Shown: piece by piece, positions 7,602 through 17,577 of the stretch | Numbering within the stretch: the stretch's first letter is position 1 | How the letters are laid out: each line of letters starts with the position of its first letter | From: Pseudomonas helleri | GTDB lineage: Bacteria; Pseudomonadota; Gammaproteobacteria; Pseudomonadales; Pseudomonadaceae | NCBI RefSeq assembly: GCF_001043025.1 | Contig: NZ_JYLD01000003.1 | Location: 1 to 64,000, forward strand | DNA length: 64,000 nucleotides | Reading direction: 5' to 3' | Notes under the pieces: model-generated | Told to the model about the DNA's origin: nothing | The model's database searches: none | Seen by the model: the letters and a program-made list of their open reading frames with translations, nothing else | Translations under genes and position numbers: made by a program

Positions 7602-8330
7602 ATGCGAATTCTCGTGGTCAACGTCAATACGACTGACAGCATCACCCAGGCCATTGCGCGACAAGCGCAGGCGGCCGCGGCGCCCGGGACTGAGATTATC
7701 GGCCTGACCCCGGATTTTGGGGCTGATTCGGTTGAAGGCAATTTTGAGAGTTATCTGGCCGCCATTGCGGTGATGGACAAGGTCATGTCCTACGACCAGC
7801 CGTTTGATGCGGTGATTCAGGCGGGTTATGGCGAGCATGGGCGCGAAGGTTTGCAGGAGTTGCTCAACGTGCCGGTGGTGGACATTACCGATGCGGCGGC
7901 CAGCACGGCGATGTATGTGGGCCGTGCGTATTCGGTGGTGACCACGCTGGATCGCACAGTGCCGTTGATTGAAGATCGCCTGCGCCTGTCGGGGTTGTGG
8001 GATCGCTGTGCGTCAGTGCGGGCCAGCGGCCTGGCGGTGCTGGAATTGGAGGAGTCACCCGAGCGCGCACTGGAGGCCATTGTGCGCCAGGCCGAGCTGG
8101 CGGTGAGTGAGGATCGCGCCGAGGTGATTTGCCTGGGCTGTGGCGGTATGGCCGGGCTGGATGAGCAGATTCGTCAGCGCACCGGGGTGCCGGTGATTGA
8201 TGGCGTGAGCGCGGCGGTGACGGTTGCTGAGTCGCTGGTGCGTCTTGGGTTGTCGACGTCCAAGGTGCGCACGTATGCGCAGCCGCGCCCCAAGGTGATT
8301 TCGGGGTGGGCGGCGAAGTTTATGCGGTAG
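7602..8330 (+). CDS. Asp/Glu-hydantoin racemase family protein, first catalytic Cys absent
   Basis: A 242-aa protein of the Asp/Glu/hydantoin racemase superfamily. The N-terminus RILVVNVNTTDSIT and the C-terminal CLGCGGMAGLDEQI are characteristic. In canonical racemases two cysteines act as the acid/base pair. Here the second is present in CLGCGG, but the first position lies in AGYGEHGREGLQELL, where Gly replaces the Cys of the usual ACFGDPG-like loop. A subfamily with AGFGEHGREG exists in Pseudomonas, so this is probably not a random mutation. It may therefore do something other than two-base racemisation. Start 7602 has AGGAG at 7592-7596; an in-frame start at 7548 would run through the hairpin and is rejected. 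Linked to the NCS1 permease, it probably acts on the imported compound. Confidence 0.8.
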   Translation: MRILVVNVNTTDSITQAIARQAQAAAAPGTEIIGLTPDFGADSVEGNFESYLAAIAVMDKVMSYDQPFDAVIQAGYGEHGREGLQELLNVPVVDITDAAASTAMYVGRAYSVVTTLDRTVPLIEDRLRLSGLWDRCASVRASGLAVLELEESPERALEAIVRQAELAVSEDRAEVICLGCGGMAGLDEQIRQRTGVPVIDGVSAAVTVAESLVRLGLSTSKVRTYAQPRPKVISGWAAKFMR

Positions 8331-8355
8331 TTTCAGGTTAGATTTTTAGAGCAAA

Positions 8356-8404
8356 AGCCCCTCACCCTAGCCCTCTCCCGCTGGAGAGGGAACTGATTGG
8401 GGGA
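8356..8404. repeat. Dispersed repeat with hairpin (copy 1)
   Basis: Reads CCCCTCACCCTAGCCCTCTC then a short hairpin (CCCTCTCC/GGAGAGGG) and AACTGATTGGGGGATGCTGA. A second copy in opposite orientation is at 36687-36738. The family is common between Pseudomonas genes. Here it also follows the racemase stop and could end transcription. Confidence 0.7.
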
Positions 8405-8612
8405 TGCTGAACATAATTGGCCATTAACACCTTGCGTTGAACCCAACGCCGCAAGAGCGTTTGCGTCAGGCTTTTAGTCACTTCCCCGCCTGGTTTTCCA
8501 GCATCGTGCATTTTGCATTGCGCCAAAAAGCCATCATTGCAATTTGCAATCGATCGGCCCTCGAAACCACCAGCAAACCGTTGATTTATAAGGGTTTTAT
8601 AAACAAAAAGAG

Positions 8613-8629
8613 TTGGCATGATGCCTGCT
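8613..8629 (+). promoter_or_regulatory. Putative sigma-54 (-24/-12) promoter
   Basis: TTGGCATGATGCCTGCT has GG at 8615-8616 and GC at 8627-8628 with exactly ten bases between, matching the RpoN pattern (TGGCAC-N5-TTGCW) at the invariant positions. An AT-rich tract precedes it. Transcription would start near 8640, 28 bases before the small gene at 8668. Confidence 0.55.
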
Positions 8630-8667
8630 CTATTCATGGCATCACCTAATTCTAAGAGATGACTGCC

Positions 8668-8922
8668 ATGACCATGAACAGAACCCTTTTCTTGTTGAAT
8701 GTTCTTGCCCTGGCGGTTTTGACTGGCTTTCACTTTTACGCCGACCCGGTTGCCGCCGAGCCCGGCATAGATGTGGCCGGCACGTACAGCAAACCTCATA
8801 CGCCGATGCCACAACGGGCCGTGATGATGGGTAGCAGCCACGTTACCCCGCATTTGGCCACCGAGCGCTCAACCACTCCTGCCGCCTTCGAGAACACCCA
8901 GGGCGATCGCTGGGTTTTCTGA
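8668..8922 (+). CDS. Small exported or membrane-anchored hypothetical protein
   Basis: An 84-aa protein beginning MTMNRTLFLLNVLALAVLTG, a short positive region plus a hydrophobic stretch ending in HFYADPVAAEPG. It is therefore a signal peptide or a single N-terminal anchor with a periplasmic tail of about 55 residues. The tail has no cysteines and no recognised domain. Starts at 8659, 8668 and 8674 are all possible; 8668 fits the AAGAGA eight bases upstream best. The gene sits behind a sigma-54-like promoter and just before another tiny membrane-protein gene, with 19 bases between them. I do not recognise a function. Confidence 0.6.
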   Translation: MTMNRTLFLLNVLALAVLTGFHFYADPVAAEPGIDVAGTYSKPHTPMPQRAVMMGSSHVTPHLATERSTTPAAFENTQGDRWVF

Positions 8923-8941
8923 AAAAAGAGATGCTTAATCC

Positions 8942-9118
8942 ATGTCCAAAATTGCTTTCGGCTTGTTGATGCTCGCCCTGCTGAGCCTAGCTCTGGGTCT
9001 GTTCTCTCAGGACGAGTTGGGGAATACGCCGTTGATTGCGGCCATCGTGTTTTTTGCTGGCTGGCTGGTAGCCTGCGCACTGGGTCGCCGCTTCAAGTTT
9101 GACCCTCAGTTGCGCTGA
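8942..9118 (+). CDS. 58-aa two-helix membrane protein (hypothetical)
   Basis: A short protein starting MSKIAFGLLMLALLSLALGL, then a polar loop (SQDELGNTP) and a second hydrophobic helix LIAAIVFFAGWLVACALG, ending in a basic tail GRRFKFDPQLR. This is a helical hairpin in the inner membrane, with the tail probably cytoplasmic. Its start is 19 bases after the preceding small gene, so the two are probably cotranscribed. The last 13 bases overlap the end of phnN on the other strand. No function is recognised. Confidence 0.6.
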   Translation: MSKIAFGLLMLALLSLALGLFSQDELGNTPLIAAIVFFAGWLVACALGRRFKFDPQLR

Positions 9119-9684
9119 GGCGTCGCGATGGCGGCATCTATGAGCGCGAGTAAGCGCTGAACGCCAATCTGCAAGGCGGCCGAGTTGTCCAGCAGGTGCA
9201 CGCCGTCTGCGACTAACGCTTCTACAGACTCCAAAAAGAGTTCATTGCGCGCCAAGCGGGCGTTTATTTCTGACGGGGTTTCTCGACCACGGGTCAGCAA
9301 GCGCTGACGCAAGACGTCGGTATCAACCCGCAACATAATCGCCAGCAAGTCCGGGTAGCGTTCGCGGGCCTGTTTGAGGTGCCCTCTCGATCCGTTGACC
9401 AGCACGTGACGCCCGGCCGCTAGCCAATGATCCAGCTGCACGGGTATGCCGTATTTCAGACCATTGGCTTGCCAGTCCAGAGCAAAGGCGCCGCTGGCCT
9501 TGAGTGCCTGGAACGCTTCGCGGCTAACGCCAATCGCCTCTTCACCTGCCGACTCTGCCGAACGGGTAATCACCCGCTGGATCACTTCACACCCGCGCGC
9601 CGCCAAATCAGGGCGTGCAGCTTCGATCAGGCTGTCTTTGCCTGAGCCTGAAGGCCCCATCAAATAGATCAATTTACCTGGCAC
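9106..9684 (-). CDS. phnN: Ribose 1,5-bisphosphate phosphokinase PhnN
   Basis: A 192-aa guanylate-kinase-like P-loop enzyme that makes 5-phosphoribosyl 1-diphosphate from ribose 1,5-bisphosphate and ATP, the last step of C-P lyase phosphonate use and a bypass of PRPP synthase. The P-loop GPSGSGKDSL follows KLIYLM at the N-terminus; RVITRSAESAGEEAIGVS and GLKYGIPVQLDHWLAAGRHV match the family. The GTG at 9684 (reading PGKLIYLMGPSG) is chosen because homologues begin there and GGAG lies upstream; the frame is open to 9750. None of the other phn genes is nearby, so a stand-alone PRPP role is likely. Its 3' end overlaps the small membrane-protein gene on the other strand. Confidence 0.88.
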   Translation of the reverse strand: MPGKLIYLMGPSGSGKDSLIEAARPDLAARGCEVIQRVITRSAESAGEEAIGVSREAFQALKASGAFALDWQANGLKYGIPVQLDHWLAAGRHVLVNGSRGHLKQARERYPDLLAIMLRVDTDVLRQRLLTRGRETPSEINARLARNELFLESVEALVADGVHLLDNSAALQIGVQRLLALIDAAIATPQRN

Positions 9685-9972
9685 TCGGTGGATCTCCGGG
9701 ACGCGGCTGCGTAAGGCTGGGTTCACCCGCACAGGGTGAGGAGGCAACAAGATGGGGGCTGCTAAGAAGCATTCAAGTCAGTCAATGATGGCCTTTACAC
9801 ATAATGGTTCCTTTTAGAAAAGCCGATAGCCTGTAAACTACGTAGGACAACGCACATTTTTGACAATAGGTGCTGGCTTATAGCCTTTATCCCGTTCAAT
9901 ATTTGTCACAGAATTGACGCCAGGGAAGTGGCAGATATGAGGCATGATGCGCGCCTCTTTGCAATTCAGGTT

Positions 9973-9999
9973 GAACATTTGGCCACAAGCCTGGTCTGA
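9973..9999 (+). promoter_or_regulatory. AlgU (sigma-22)-type promoter of amrZ
   Basis: GAACAT at 9973-9978 and TCTGA at 9995-9999 are spaced by 16 bases, close to the AlgU/RpoE consensus GAACTT-N16-TCTGA. P. aeruginosa amrZ is known to be AlgU-dependent. GGCCACAAGCC inside the spacer is a plausible AmrZ autorepression site. The 9685-9972 stretch holds nothing else clear. Confidence 0.7.
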
Positions 10000-10058
10000 A
10001 ACCATATCTTGCGGCCAATTTCCGAGAACCGCTCCCCTGAACTAACCGGTTAACTATA

Positions 10059-10385
10059 ATGCGCCCATTGAAACAGGCAATTTACTCAAGCCGTACGGCT
10101 GACAAGTTCGTCGTTCGCCTGCCAGACGGAATGCGTGAACGCATTGCCGAAGTGGCTCGCAATCACCACCGCAGCATGAACTCCGAGATTATTGCTCGCC
10201 TTGAGCAAAGCCTCATTCAGGAAGGCGCACTGGGCGATGAACCCAGCCTGCGTCTGGACAGCCCCGAGCTTTCCCTGAATGAACGCGAGTTACTGCAACG
10301 CTTCCGCCAACTGTCTCACCGCCAACAAAACGCTTTGGTTTCCTTGATTGCTCACGATGTTGAAGCTACATCCGACGCGTCTTGA
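10059..10385 (+). CDS. amrZ: AmrZ, alginate and motility regulator (ribbon-helix-helix)
   Basis: A 108-aa Arc/MetJ-type DNA-binding protein near-identical to P. aeruginosa AmrZ across the start MRPLKQA, the core [18 protein letters not shown] and the tail [19 protein letters not shown]. The beta strand KFVVRLP reads the major groove, the following helices ([20 protein letters not shown]) dimerise, and the C-terminal region drives tetramer formation. AmrZ controls alginate or exopolysaccharide genes, represses fleQ and flagella in several species, and affects c-di-GMP. It is monocistronic, behind an AlgU-type promoter and ahead of a strong terminator. This copy lacks the short insertion after the seventh residue seen in P. 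aeruginosa; nothing else is odd. Confidence 0.95.
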   Translation: MRPLKQAIYSSRTADKFVVRLPDGMRERIAEVARNHHRSMNSEIIARLEQSLIQEGALGDEPSLRLDSPELSLNERELLQRFRQLSHRQQNALVSLIAHDVEATSDAS

Positions 10386-10400
10386 TTTAACCCAGGCAAC

Positions 10401-10430
10401 AAAAAAGCCAGCGCTCTGCTGGCTTTTTTA
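10401..10430 (+). terminator. amrZ rho-independent terminator
   Basis: AAAAAAGCCAGC-N4-GCTGGCTTTTTT is a perfect stem flanked by A and T runs, 16 bases after the amrZ stop. The shape also works on the minus strand. Confidence 0.9.
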
Positions 10431-10452
10431 TGGGCGCCTTTCAGGCACCAAT

Positions 10453-10492
10453 AAAAAAGGCCTGACGGGCTAGTTGCCGGTCAGGCCTTTTT
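10453..10492 (-). terminator. mgtE rho-independent terminator
   Basis: The stem AAGGCCTGAC/GTCAGGCCTT is flanked by A6 on the left and T5 on the right, directly downstream of the mgtE stop codon on the minus strand. Confidence 0.85.
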
Positions 10493-10494
10493 GG

Positions 10495-11937
10495 TCAGAG
10501 CAAGAACAACGTTGCCAGCCCCAGGAAGATAAAGAACCCGCCGCTGTCGGTCATGGCGGTGATCATTACACTCGCGCCCATGGCCGGGTCACGCCCGAAG
10601 CGGGCCAGTGTCATGGGGATCAACACGCCCATGAGCGCCGCCAGCAGCAAGTTGAGCGTCATGGCGGCTGTCATCACCACCCCCAGCGACCAACTGCCGT
10701 ATAGCAGGTAGGCGACCACACCGATCACCCCGCCCCATACCACGCCATTGATCAAGGCCACGGCCAGCTCTTTGCGCATGAGGCGCTTGGTGCTGCCGGT
10801 GTTCACCTGGTCCAGCGCCATGGCGCGCACGATCATGGTGATGGTTTGGTTACCGGAGTTACCGCCGATACCGGCCACGATGGGCATCAGGGCCGCCAGG
10901 GCCACCAGTTTTTCAATCGAGCCTTCAAACAGGCCGATCACCCGTGAAGCAATAAAGGCGGTGATCAGGTTGATCGCCAGCCAGGCCCAACGGTTACGCA
11001 GAGATTTCCACACCGAAGCAAAGATATCTTCTTCTTCGCGCAGACCGGCCATGTTGAGGACTTCGCTTTCGCTTTCCTCACGGATCAGGTCGACCATTTC
11101 GTCGATGGTCAAACGGCCAATCAACTTGCCGTTTTTGTCGACCACCGGCGCCGAGATCAAGTCGTAACGCTCAAACGCTTGGGCGGCATCGTAGGCGTCT
11201 TCGTCCGGATGAAAACTCACCGGGTCGCTGGCCATCACATCAGCCACTTGTTTTTCAGGGTCGTTGACCAGCAGACGCTTGATCGGCAGCACGCCCTTGA
11301 GCACGCCGTCGTAATCGACCACAAACAGTTTGTCGGTGTGGCCAGGCAATTCTTTGAGGCGACGCAGGTAACGCAAGACGACTTCAAGGCTGACGTCTTC
11401 ACGGATCGTCACCATCTCGAAGTCCATCAGGGCGCCGACCTGGTCCTCGTTATAGGACAACGCGGAGCGAACGCGCTCACGCTGTTGCGCATCGAGGGTT
11501 TCCATCAGCTCATGGATGACGTCTCGCGGCAGCTCGGGGGCCAGGTCAGCAAGTTCGTCGGCGTCCATCTCCTTGGCGGCAGCCAGGAGCTCGTGATCGT
11601 CCATGTCGGCGATCAGGGTTTCACGCACAGAGTCAGACACTTCAAGCAGGATGTCGCCATCACGGTCAGCCTTGACCAACTGCCAGACGGTCAGACGATC
11701 GTCCAGGGGCAAGGCTTCCAGAATGTAGGCAACGTCTGCGGAGTGCAGGTCTTCCAGCTTGCGCTGGAGCTCAACAAGGTTTTGGCGATGAACCAGGGTC
11801 TCGACGCGATCCTGGTGCTGGCCTTCCTGACGGTGTGTCAGGCCCTCAACCACGCGCTGGCGGTTGAGCAGCTCAATCACTTGAGCCAGGCGGCTTTGCA
11901 GGCTGTCTTGCGCTTTCTTTACTTCAACTTCGGTCAT
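10495..11937 (-). CDS. mgtE: Magnesium transporter MgtE
   Basis: A 480-aa Mg2+ channel with the full MgtE layout: a cytoplasmic superhelical N domain (residues about 30-140), a pair of CBS domains (about 150-275) that sense Mg2+, a connecting helix, and five C-terminal membrane helices. The pore motif GGNSGNQTITMIVRA and the PMTLARFGRDPAMGA region are present. The start at 11937 (MTEVEVKKAQ) has GGAG seven bases upstream; an in-frame TTG/ATG ten codons earlier is not needed. Gating by intracellular Mg2+ through the N and CBS domains is known for the family. It appears monocistronic, converging on amrZ with a terminator for each. Confidence 0.93.
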   Translation of the reverse strand: MTEVEVKKAQDSLQSRLAQVIELLNRQRVVEGLTHRQEGQHQDRVETLVHRQNLVELQRKLEDLHSADVAYILEALPLDDRLTVWQLVKADRDGDILLEVSDSVRETLIADMDDHELLAAAKEMDADELADLAPELPRDVIHELMETLDAQQRERVRSALSYNEDQVGALMDFEMVTIREDVSLEVVLRYLRRLKELPGHTDKLFVVDYDGVLKGVLPIKRLLVNDPEKQVADVMASDPVSFHPDEDAYDAAQAFERYDLISAPVVDKNGKLIGRLTIDEMVDLIREESESEVLNMAGLREEEDIFASVWKSLRNRWAWLAINLITAFIASRVIGLFEGSIEKLVALAALMPIVAGIGGNSGNQTITMIVRAMALDQVNTGSTKRLMRKELAVALINGVVWGGVIGVVAYLLYGSWSLGVVMTAAMTLNLLLAALMGVLIPMTLARFGRDPAMGASVMITAMTDSGGFFIFLGLATLFLL

Positions 11938-12388
11938 AGGCGAACTCCACTCCCAGCAGCAGGGCACGCCGGAAGGATCAATCAGTCAATTCATGATTGG
12001 AAAAACGGGATGCTGAGTTACTACTGGGTAAGTCCATGGAGGTATTCCACAAGCCCCGGCGGGGCTGACGGGCGCAATCATACACGGCTTAAAAATTAAT
12101 GACGCTATAAATCTGTGGAGATAACAAACGTTTACGGCTGCGTCTGGGCCGCTGAATCTGCGACGCTAAAAGCGCCTGGCAGAGCACACCTTTTTTATGA
12201 ATCTTCGTGCGGTCTGGCATTTTTTAGAAGATCAACAGATCGCGAGGCGAGCTCGTTCCTACAGACAGACCTCGCCCGGCCCGGTTAATTCCTGGAGGCG
12301 GGTTCACGATAAACAGAAGATAAGTCGGGGACGTGACAAAAAAGGCTGCCTGCCGGGGCGATTCGATATTTCATAAATCGCAGACAGC
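11938..12388. other. Gene-free stretch between mgtE and the tRNA cluster
   Basis: Contains the mgtE promoter region and one REP half at 12231-12264. No M-box-like leader and no small gene with a credible start is seen. The short plus-strand frame at 12333-12569 runs through a tRNA and is not coding. Confidence 0.4.
12231..12264. repeat. REP-type repeat, single half
   Basis: A diverged copy of the dispersed arm, GATCGCGAGGCGAGCTCG followed by TTCCTACAG. Confidence 0.7.
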
Positions 12389-12416
12389 AAAAAGCCCGCA
12401 TAAAATGCGGGCTTCT
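12389..12416 (-). terminator. Terminator of the tRNA cluster
   Basis: AAGCCCGCATAAAATGCGGGCTT forms a stem ending in a T-run on the minus strand, just downstream of the last tRNA-Arg. Confidence 0.8.
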
Positions 12417-12423
12417 TGGTGTA

Positions 12424-12500
12424 TGGTGCACTCGACAGGATTCGAACCTGTGACCGCTCGGTTCGTAGCCGAGTACTCTATCCAGCTGAGCTACGAGTGC
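12424..12500 (-). tRNA. tRNA-Arg (anticodon ACG), copy 3
   Basis: A 77-base tRNA with encoded CCA. The anticodon stem-loop CTCGG-CTACGAA-CCGAG gives ACG (A34 read as inosine). It is identical to the next two copies. Confidence 0.97.
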
Positions 12501-12570
12501 AAGTTGTGTTTGTTAAACCAGACCACCCTGGTTGAAGCAAAGTTAACTACCGGAGCAACTAACTTATAAA

Positions 12571-12647
12571 TGGTGCACTCGACAGGATTCGAACCTGTGA
12601 CCGCTCGGTTCGTAGCCGAGTACTCTATCCAGCTGAGCTACGAGTGC
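12571..12647 (-). tRNA. tRNA-Arg (anticodon ACG), copy 2
   Basis: Identical in sequence to the flanking copies. The 70-base spacers between copies are themselves near-identical, so the array arose by recent tandem duplication. Confidence 0.97.
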
Positions 12648-12717
12648 AAGTTGTGTTTGTTAAACCAGCCCACCCTGGTTGAAGCAAAGTTAACTACCGA
12701 AGCAACTAACTCTTAAA

Positions 12718-12794
12718 TGGTGCACTCGACAGGATTCGAACCTGTGACCGCTCGGTTCGTAGCCGAGTACTCTATCCAGCTGAGCTACGAGTGC
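12718..12794 (-). tRNA. tRNA-Arg (anticodon ACG), copy 1
   Basis: First of the three in transcription order, starting GCACTCGTAGCTCAGCTGGA and ending with encoded CCA. Confidence 0.97.
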
Positions 12795-12901
12795 ATTTGA
12801 AGCTGCGTATTATAGACCGTTGAATCTCTCTGCCAAGTGTTTTTTTCAATAAATTCAACAACTTACTGAAGTGGCTAGATTCTAACGTGCTACATGAATA
12901 A

Positions 12902-12992
12902 TGGCGGAGAAGGGGGGATTCGAACCCCCGACACCCTTTTGAGGTGTACTCCCTTAGCAGGGGAGCGCCTTCGGCCACTCGGCCACCTCTCC
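12902..12992 (-). tRNA. tRNA-Ser (anticodon GCU)
   Basis: A 91-base class II tRNA with a long variable arm and encoded CCA. The anticodon stem-loop CTCCC-CTGCTAA-GGGAG gives GCU. It lies between csrA and the tRNA-Arg array, the usual Pseudomonas order. Confidence 0.97.
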
Positions 12993-13053
12993 GCAACACG
13001 GGGCGTATAATAACCAGCCTTTTCCCCGTATGCAACTAAAAACTTAAATAAAA

Positions 13054-13242
13054 TTAAAGACTTGGTTCCTCGTCCTTTTCTTTCTTGATCCGCAGGTAGA
13101 TTTCCTCGCGGTGCACGGCCACTTCCTTGGGCGCATTCACACCAATTCGCACTTGGTTTCCTTTGACGCCGAGCACGGTCACAGTAATTTCACCATCGCC
13201 TATGATCAGGCTTTCTGCGCACCGGCGAGTCAGAATCAGCAT
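13054..13242 (-). CDS. csrA: Carbon storage regulator CsrA/RsmA
   Basis: A 62-aa RNA-binding dimer that binds GGA motifs in 5' leaders and represses translation of secondary-metabolism and biofilm mRNAs, and is itself sequestered by RsmX/Y/Z RNAs. The family start [20 protein letters not shown] and the key RNA-contact residue Arg44 region ([12 protein letters not shown]) are present. The start at 13242 has AGGAG spaced correctly; the frame is open 36 codons further upstream but not in family sequence. It lies downstream of lysC and just ahead of tRNA-Ser, the classic arrangement. This is the RsmA-type paralogue by position and sequence. Confidence 0.96.
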   Translation of the reverse strand: MLILTRRCAESLIIGDGEITVTVLGVKGNQVRIGVNAPKEVAVHREEIYLRIKKEKDEEPSL

Positions 13243-13383
13243 ACGTTTCTCCTCACACTTACATTCAGGGACAACAGTCTGCAAAAAAAAAGGGCTTGGG
13301 CTTGCGGCTATATAGCGACAAAACCCTGCGCCCTTAGTATTGACCAACATGGCAAAAGATAAAGCCCTGTGCCATATCCATCA

Positions 13384-13415
13384 AAAAAACAAAGGGCGCG
13401 GGTTCACCGCGCCCT
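13384..13415 (-). terminator. lysC rho-independent terminator
   Basis: The stem GGGCGCGG-TGAA-CCCGCGCCC (minus strand) is followed by a T-rich run, directly after the lysC stop. It separates lysC from csrA. Confidence 0.85.
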
Positions 13416-13426
13416 CTGGGCAACGC

Positions 13427-14662
13427 TTACTCGCCCTGCCGGGCAGGTGCGTCCAAATCAAAAGCCGTGTGCAGGGAACGCACTGCGAGCTCCAGGTACT
13501 TCTCTTCGATCACCACCGACACTTTGATCTCGGAGGTCGAGATCATCAGGATGTTGATGTTCTCTTTGGCCAGCGATTCGAACATGCGGCTGGCAACGCC
13601 TGCGTGCGAGCGCATGCCCACGCCGACAATCGACACCTTGGCAATGTTGGTATCGCCGACCACTTCACGGGCACCGATCTCGCGAGAGGTGTTTTCCAGG
13701 ACCTCAAAGGCGGCCTGGTAGTCGTTGCGGTGCACCGTAAAGGTGAAGTCGGTGGTGTTATCGTGCGCAACGTTCTGCACGATCATGTCGACTTCAATGT
13801 TGGCCGCGCTGATCGGGCCGAGGATTTTGAATGCAACACCCGGGGTATCTGGCACGCCACGGATGGTCAGCTTGGCTTCGTCGCGGTTGAAAGCGATGCC
13901 AGAAATGATCGGCTGTTCCATGGATTCCTCTTCATCGATAGTAATGAGGGTGCCCGGACCCTCTTTAAAGCTGTGCAATACGCGCAGCGGAACGTTGTAC
14001 TTGCCGGCGAACTCAACGGCACGGATCTGCAACACCTTGGAGCCCAGGCTGGCCATTTCCAGCATTTCTTCGAAGGTGATCTTTTCCAGGCGCTGAGCCT
14101 TGGCCACAACCCGTGGGTCGGTGGTGTAGACGCCGTCAACATCGGTGTAGATCTGGCATTCGTCAGCCTTCAGGGCTGCCGCCAGCGCCACGCCGGTCGT
14201 GTCCGAGCCACCACGGCCCAAGGTGGTAATGTTGCCGTTTTCATCCACGCCCTGGAAACCAGCAACCACCACTACGCGCCCTTCCTTCAGGTCGGCGCGA
14301 ATTTTCTGGTCGTCAATTTTCAGAATGCGGGCTTTGGTGTGCGAACTGTCTGTCAGGATGCGCACCTGGCTACCGGTGTAAGACACCGCTGGGACGCCGC
14401 GCTTGTTCAGCGCCATGGCCAGCAAGCCAATGGTGACTTGCTCGCCGGTGGAGACAATCACGTCCAGCTCACGAGGCAACGGCTGATCGCTGATCTGTTT
14501 GGCCAGATCAATCAAACGGTTGGTCTCGCCGCTCATCGCAGACAGCACAATAACCAGGTCGTTGCCGGCTTCGCGAAACTTCTTAACTTTATCGGCGACC
14601 TGCTCGATTCTCTCGACAGTGCCGACCGAGGTGCCTCCAAATTTTTGTACGATCAAAGCCAT
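13427..14662 (-). CDS. lysC: Aspartate kinase (aspartokinase), feedback-regulated
   Basis: A 411-aa enzyme that phosphorylates L-aspartate to open the lysine, threonine, methionine and diaminopimelate pathway. The N-terminal amino-acid-kinase domain begins ALIVQKFGGTSVG and contains LGRGGSDTTGVALAAAL. Two C-terminal ACT domains (about residues 265-410, including GVPDTPGVAFKI and VSIVGVGMRSHAGVASRMFE) bind lysine and threonine. The length fits the Pseudomonas/Corynebacterium type, which in some species also yields a beta subunit from an internal start; that is not testable here. The gene lies 83 bases after alaS in the same direction, so it may be partly cotranscribed, and has its own terminator. 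Confidence 0.95.
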   Translation of the reverse strand: MALIVQKFGGTSVGTVERIEQVADKVKKFREAGNDLVIVLSAMSGETNRLIDLAKQISDQPLPRELDVIVSTGEQVTIGLLAMALNKRGVPAVSYTGSQVRILTDSSHTKARILKIDDQKIRADLKEGRVVVVAGFQGVDENGNITTLGRGGSDTTGVALAAALKADECQIYTDVDGVYTTDPRVVAKAQRLEKITFEEMLEMASLGSKVLQIRAVEFAGKYNVPLRVLHSFKEGPGTLITIDEEESMEQPIISGIAFNRDEAKLTIRGVPDTPGVAFKILGPISAANIEVDMIVQNVAHDNTTDFTFTVHRNDYQAAFEVLENTSREIGAREVVGDTNIAKVSIVGVGMRSHAGVASRMFESLAKENINILMISTSEIKVSVVIEEKYLELAVRSLHTAFDLDAPARQGE

Positions 14663-14745
14663 TTCAAAGCAGCCTCAGCCCATAAAGGGCGCCCATTTAT
14701 CATTCAAACGACGCGCCGCCACTAGACGACGGCGCGTACTGGACC

Positions 14746-17364
<2,619 letters not shown>

Positions 17365-17496
17365 AGGTTCTTCCACGGAGGCTGCGGCCAGAGGCAAATC
17401 ATTGCTGTCAATTGATGGCTATTGCTCAGAAGCGGGACGGATCGGAACCCTTCCTGCCCAGGCAAACAATTCTCATCAATTGACAAATGACTCGCA

Positions 17497-17520
17497 AAGG
17501 GCCGCATTATATCGGCCCTT
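17497..17520 (-). terminator. Putative ltaE terminator
   Basis: AAGGGCCG-N8-CGGCCCTT is a good stem, located between the end of ltaE and the start of alaS. The T-run on the minus strand is short, so the call is tentative. Confidence 0.45.
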
Positions 17521-17577
17521 CGCCTTGGGTACAGTGTGTTTATACGATAGCTGCAAGCAATTGGACAGATTGCAAGC

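Noticed and set aside
9923..9945. A GG-N10-GC pattern that could be a second sigma-54 site before amrZ
   Set aside because: Only the GG/GC spacing fits; the -12 side (AGGCAT) is poor and the AlgU-type promoter downstream explains the gene better.
12424..12794. Three identical units with regular spacing, superficially CRISPR-like
   Set aside because: The units are tRNA-Arg genes with full cloverleaf and CCA; the 70-base spacers are near-identical duplications, not unique spacers.
13340..14725. A 461-codon plus-strand frame opposite lysC
   Set aside because: It is an antisense shadow caused by the high third-position GC of lysC; its His/Gln/Arg-rich composition matches no family, and lysC is certain.
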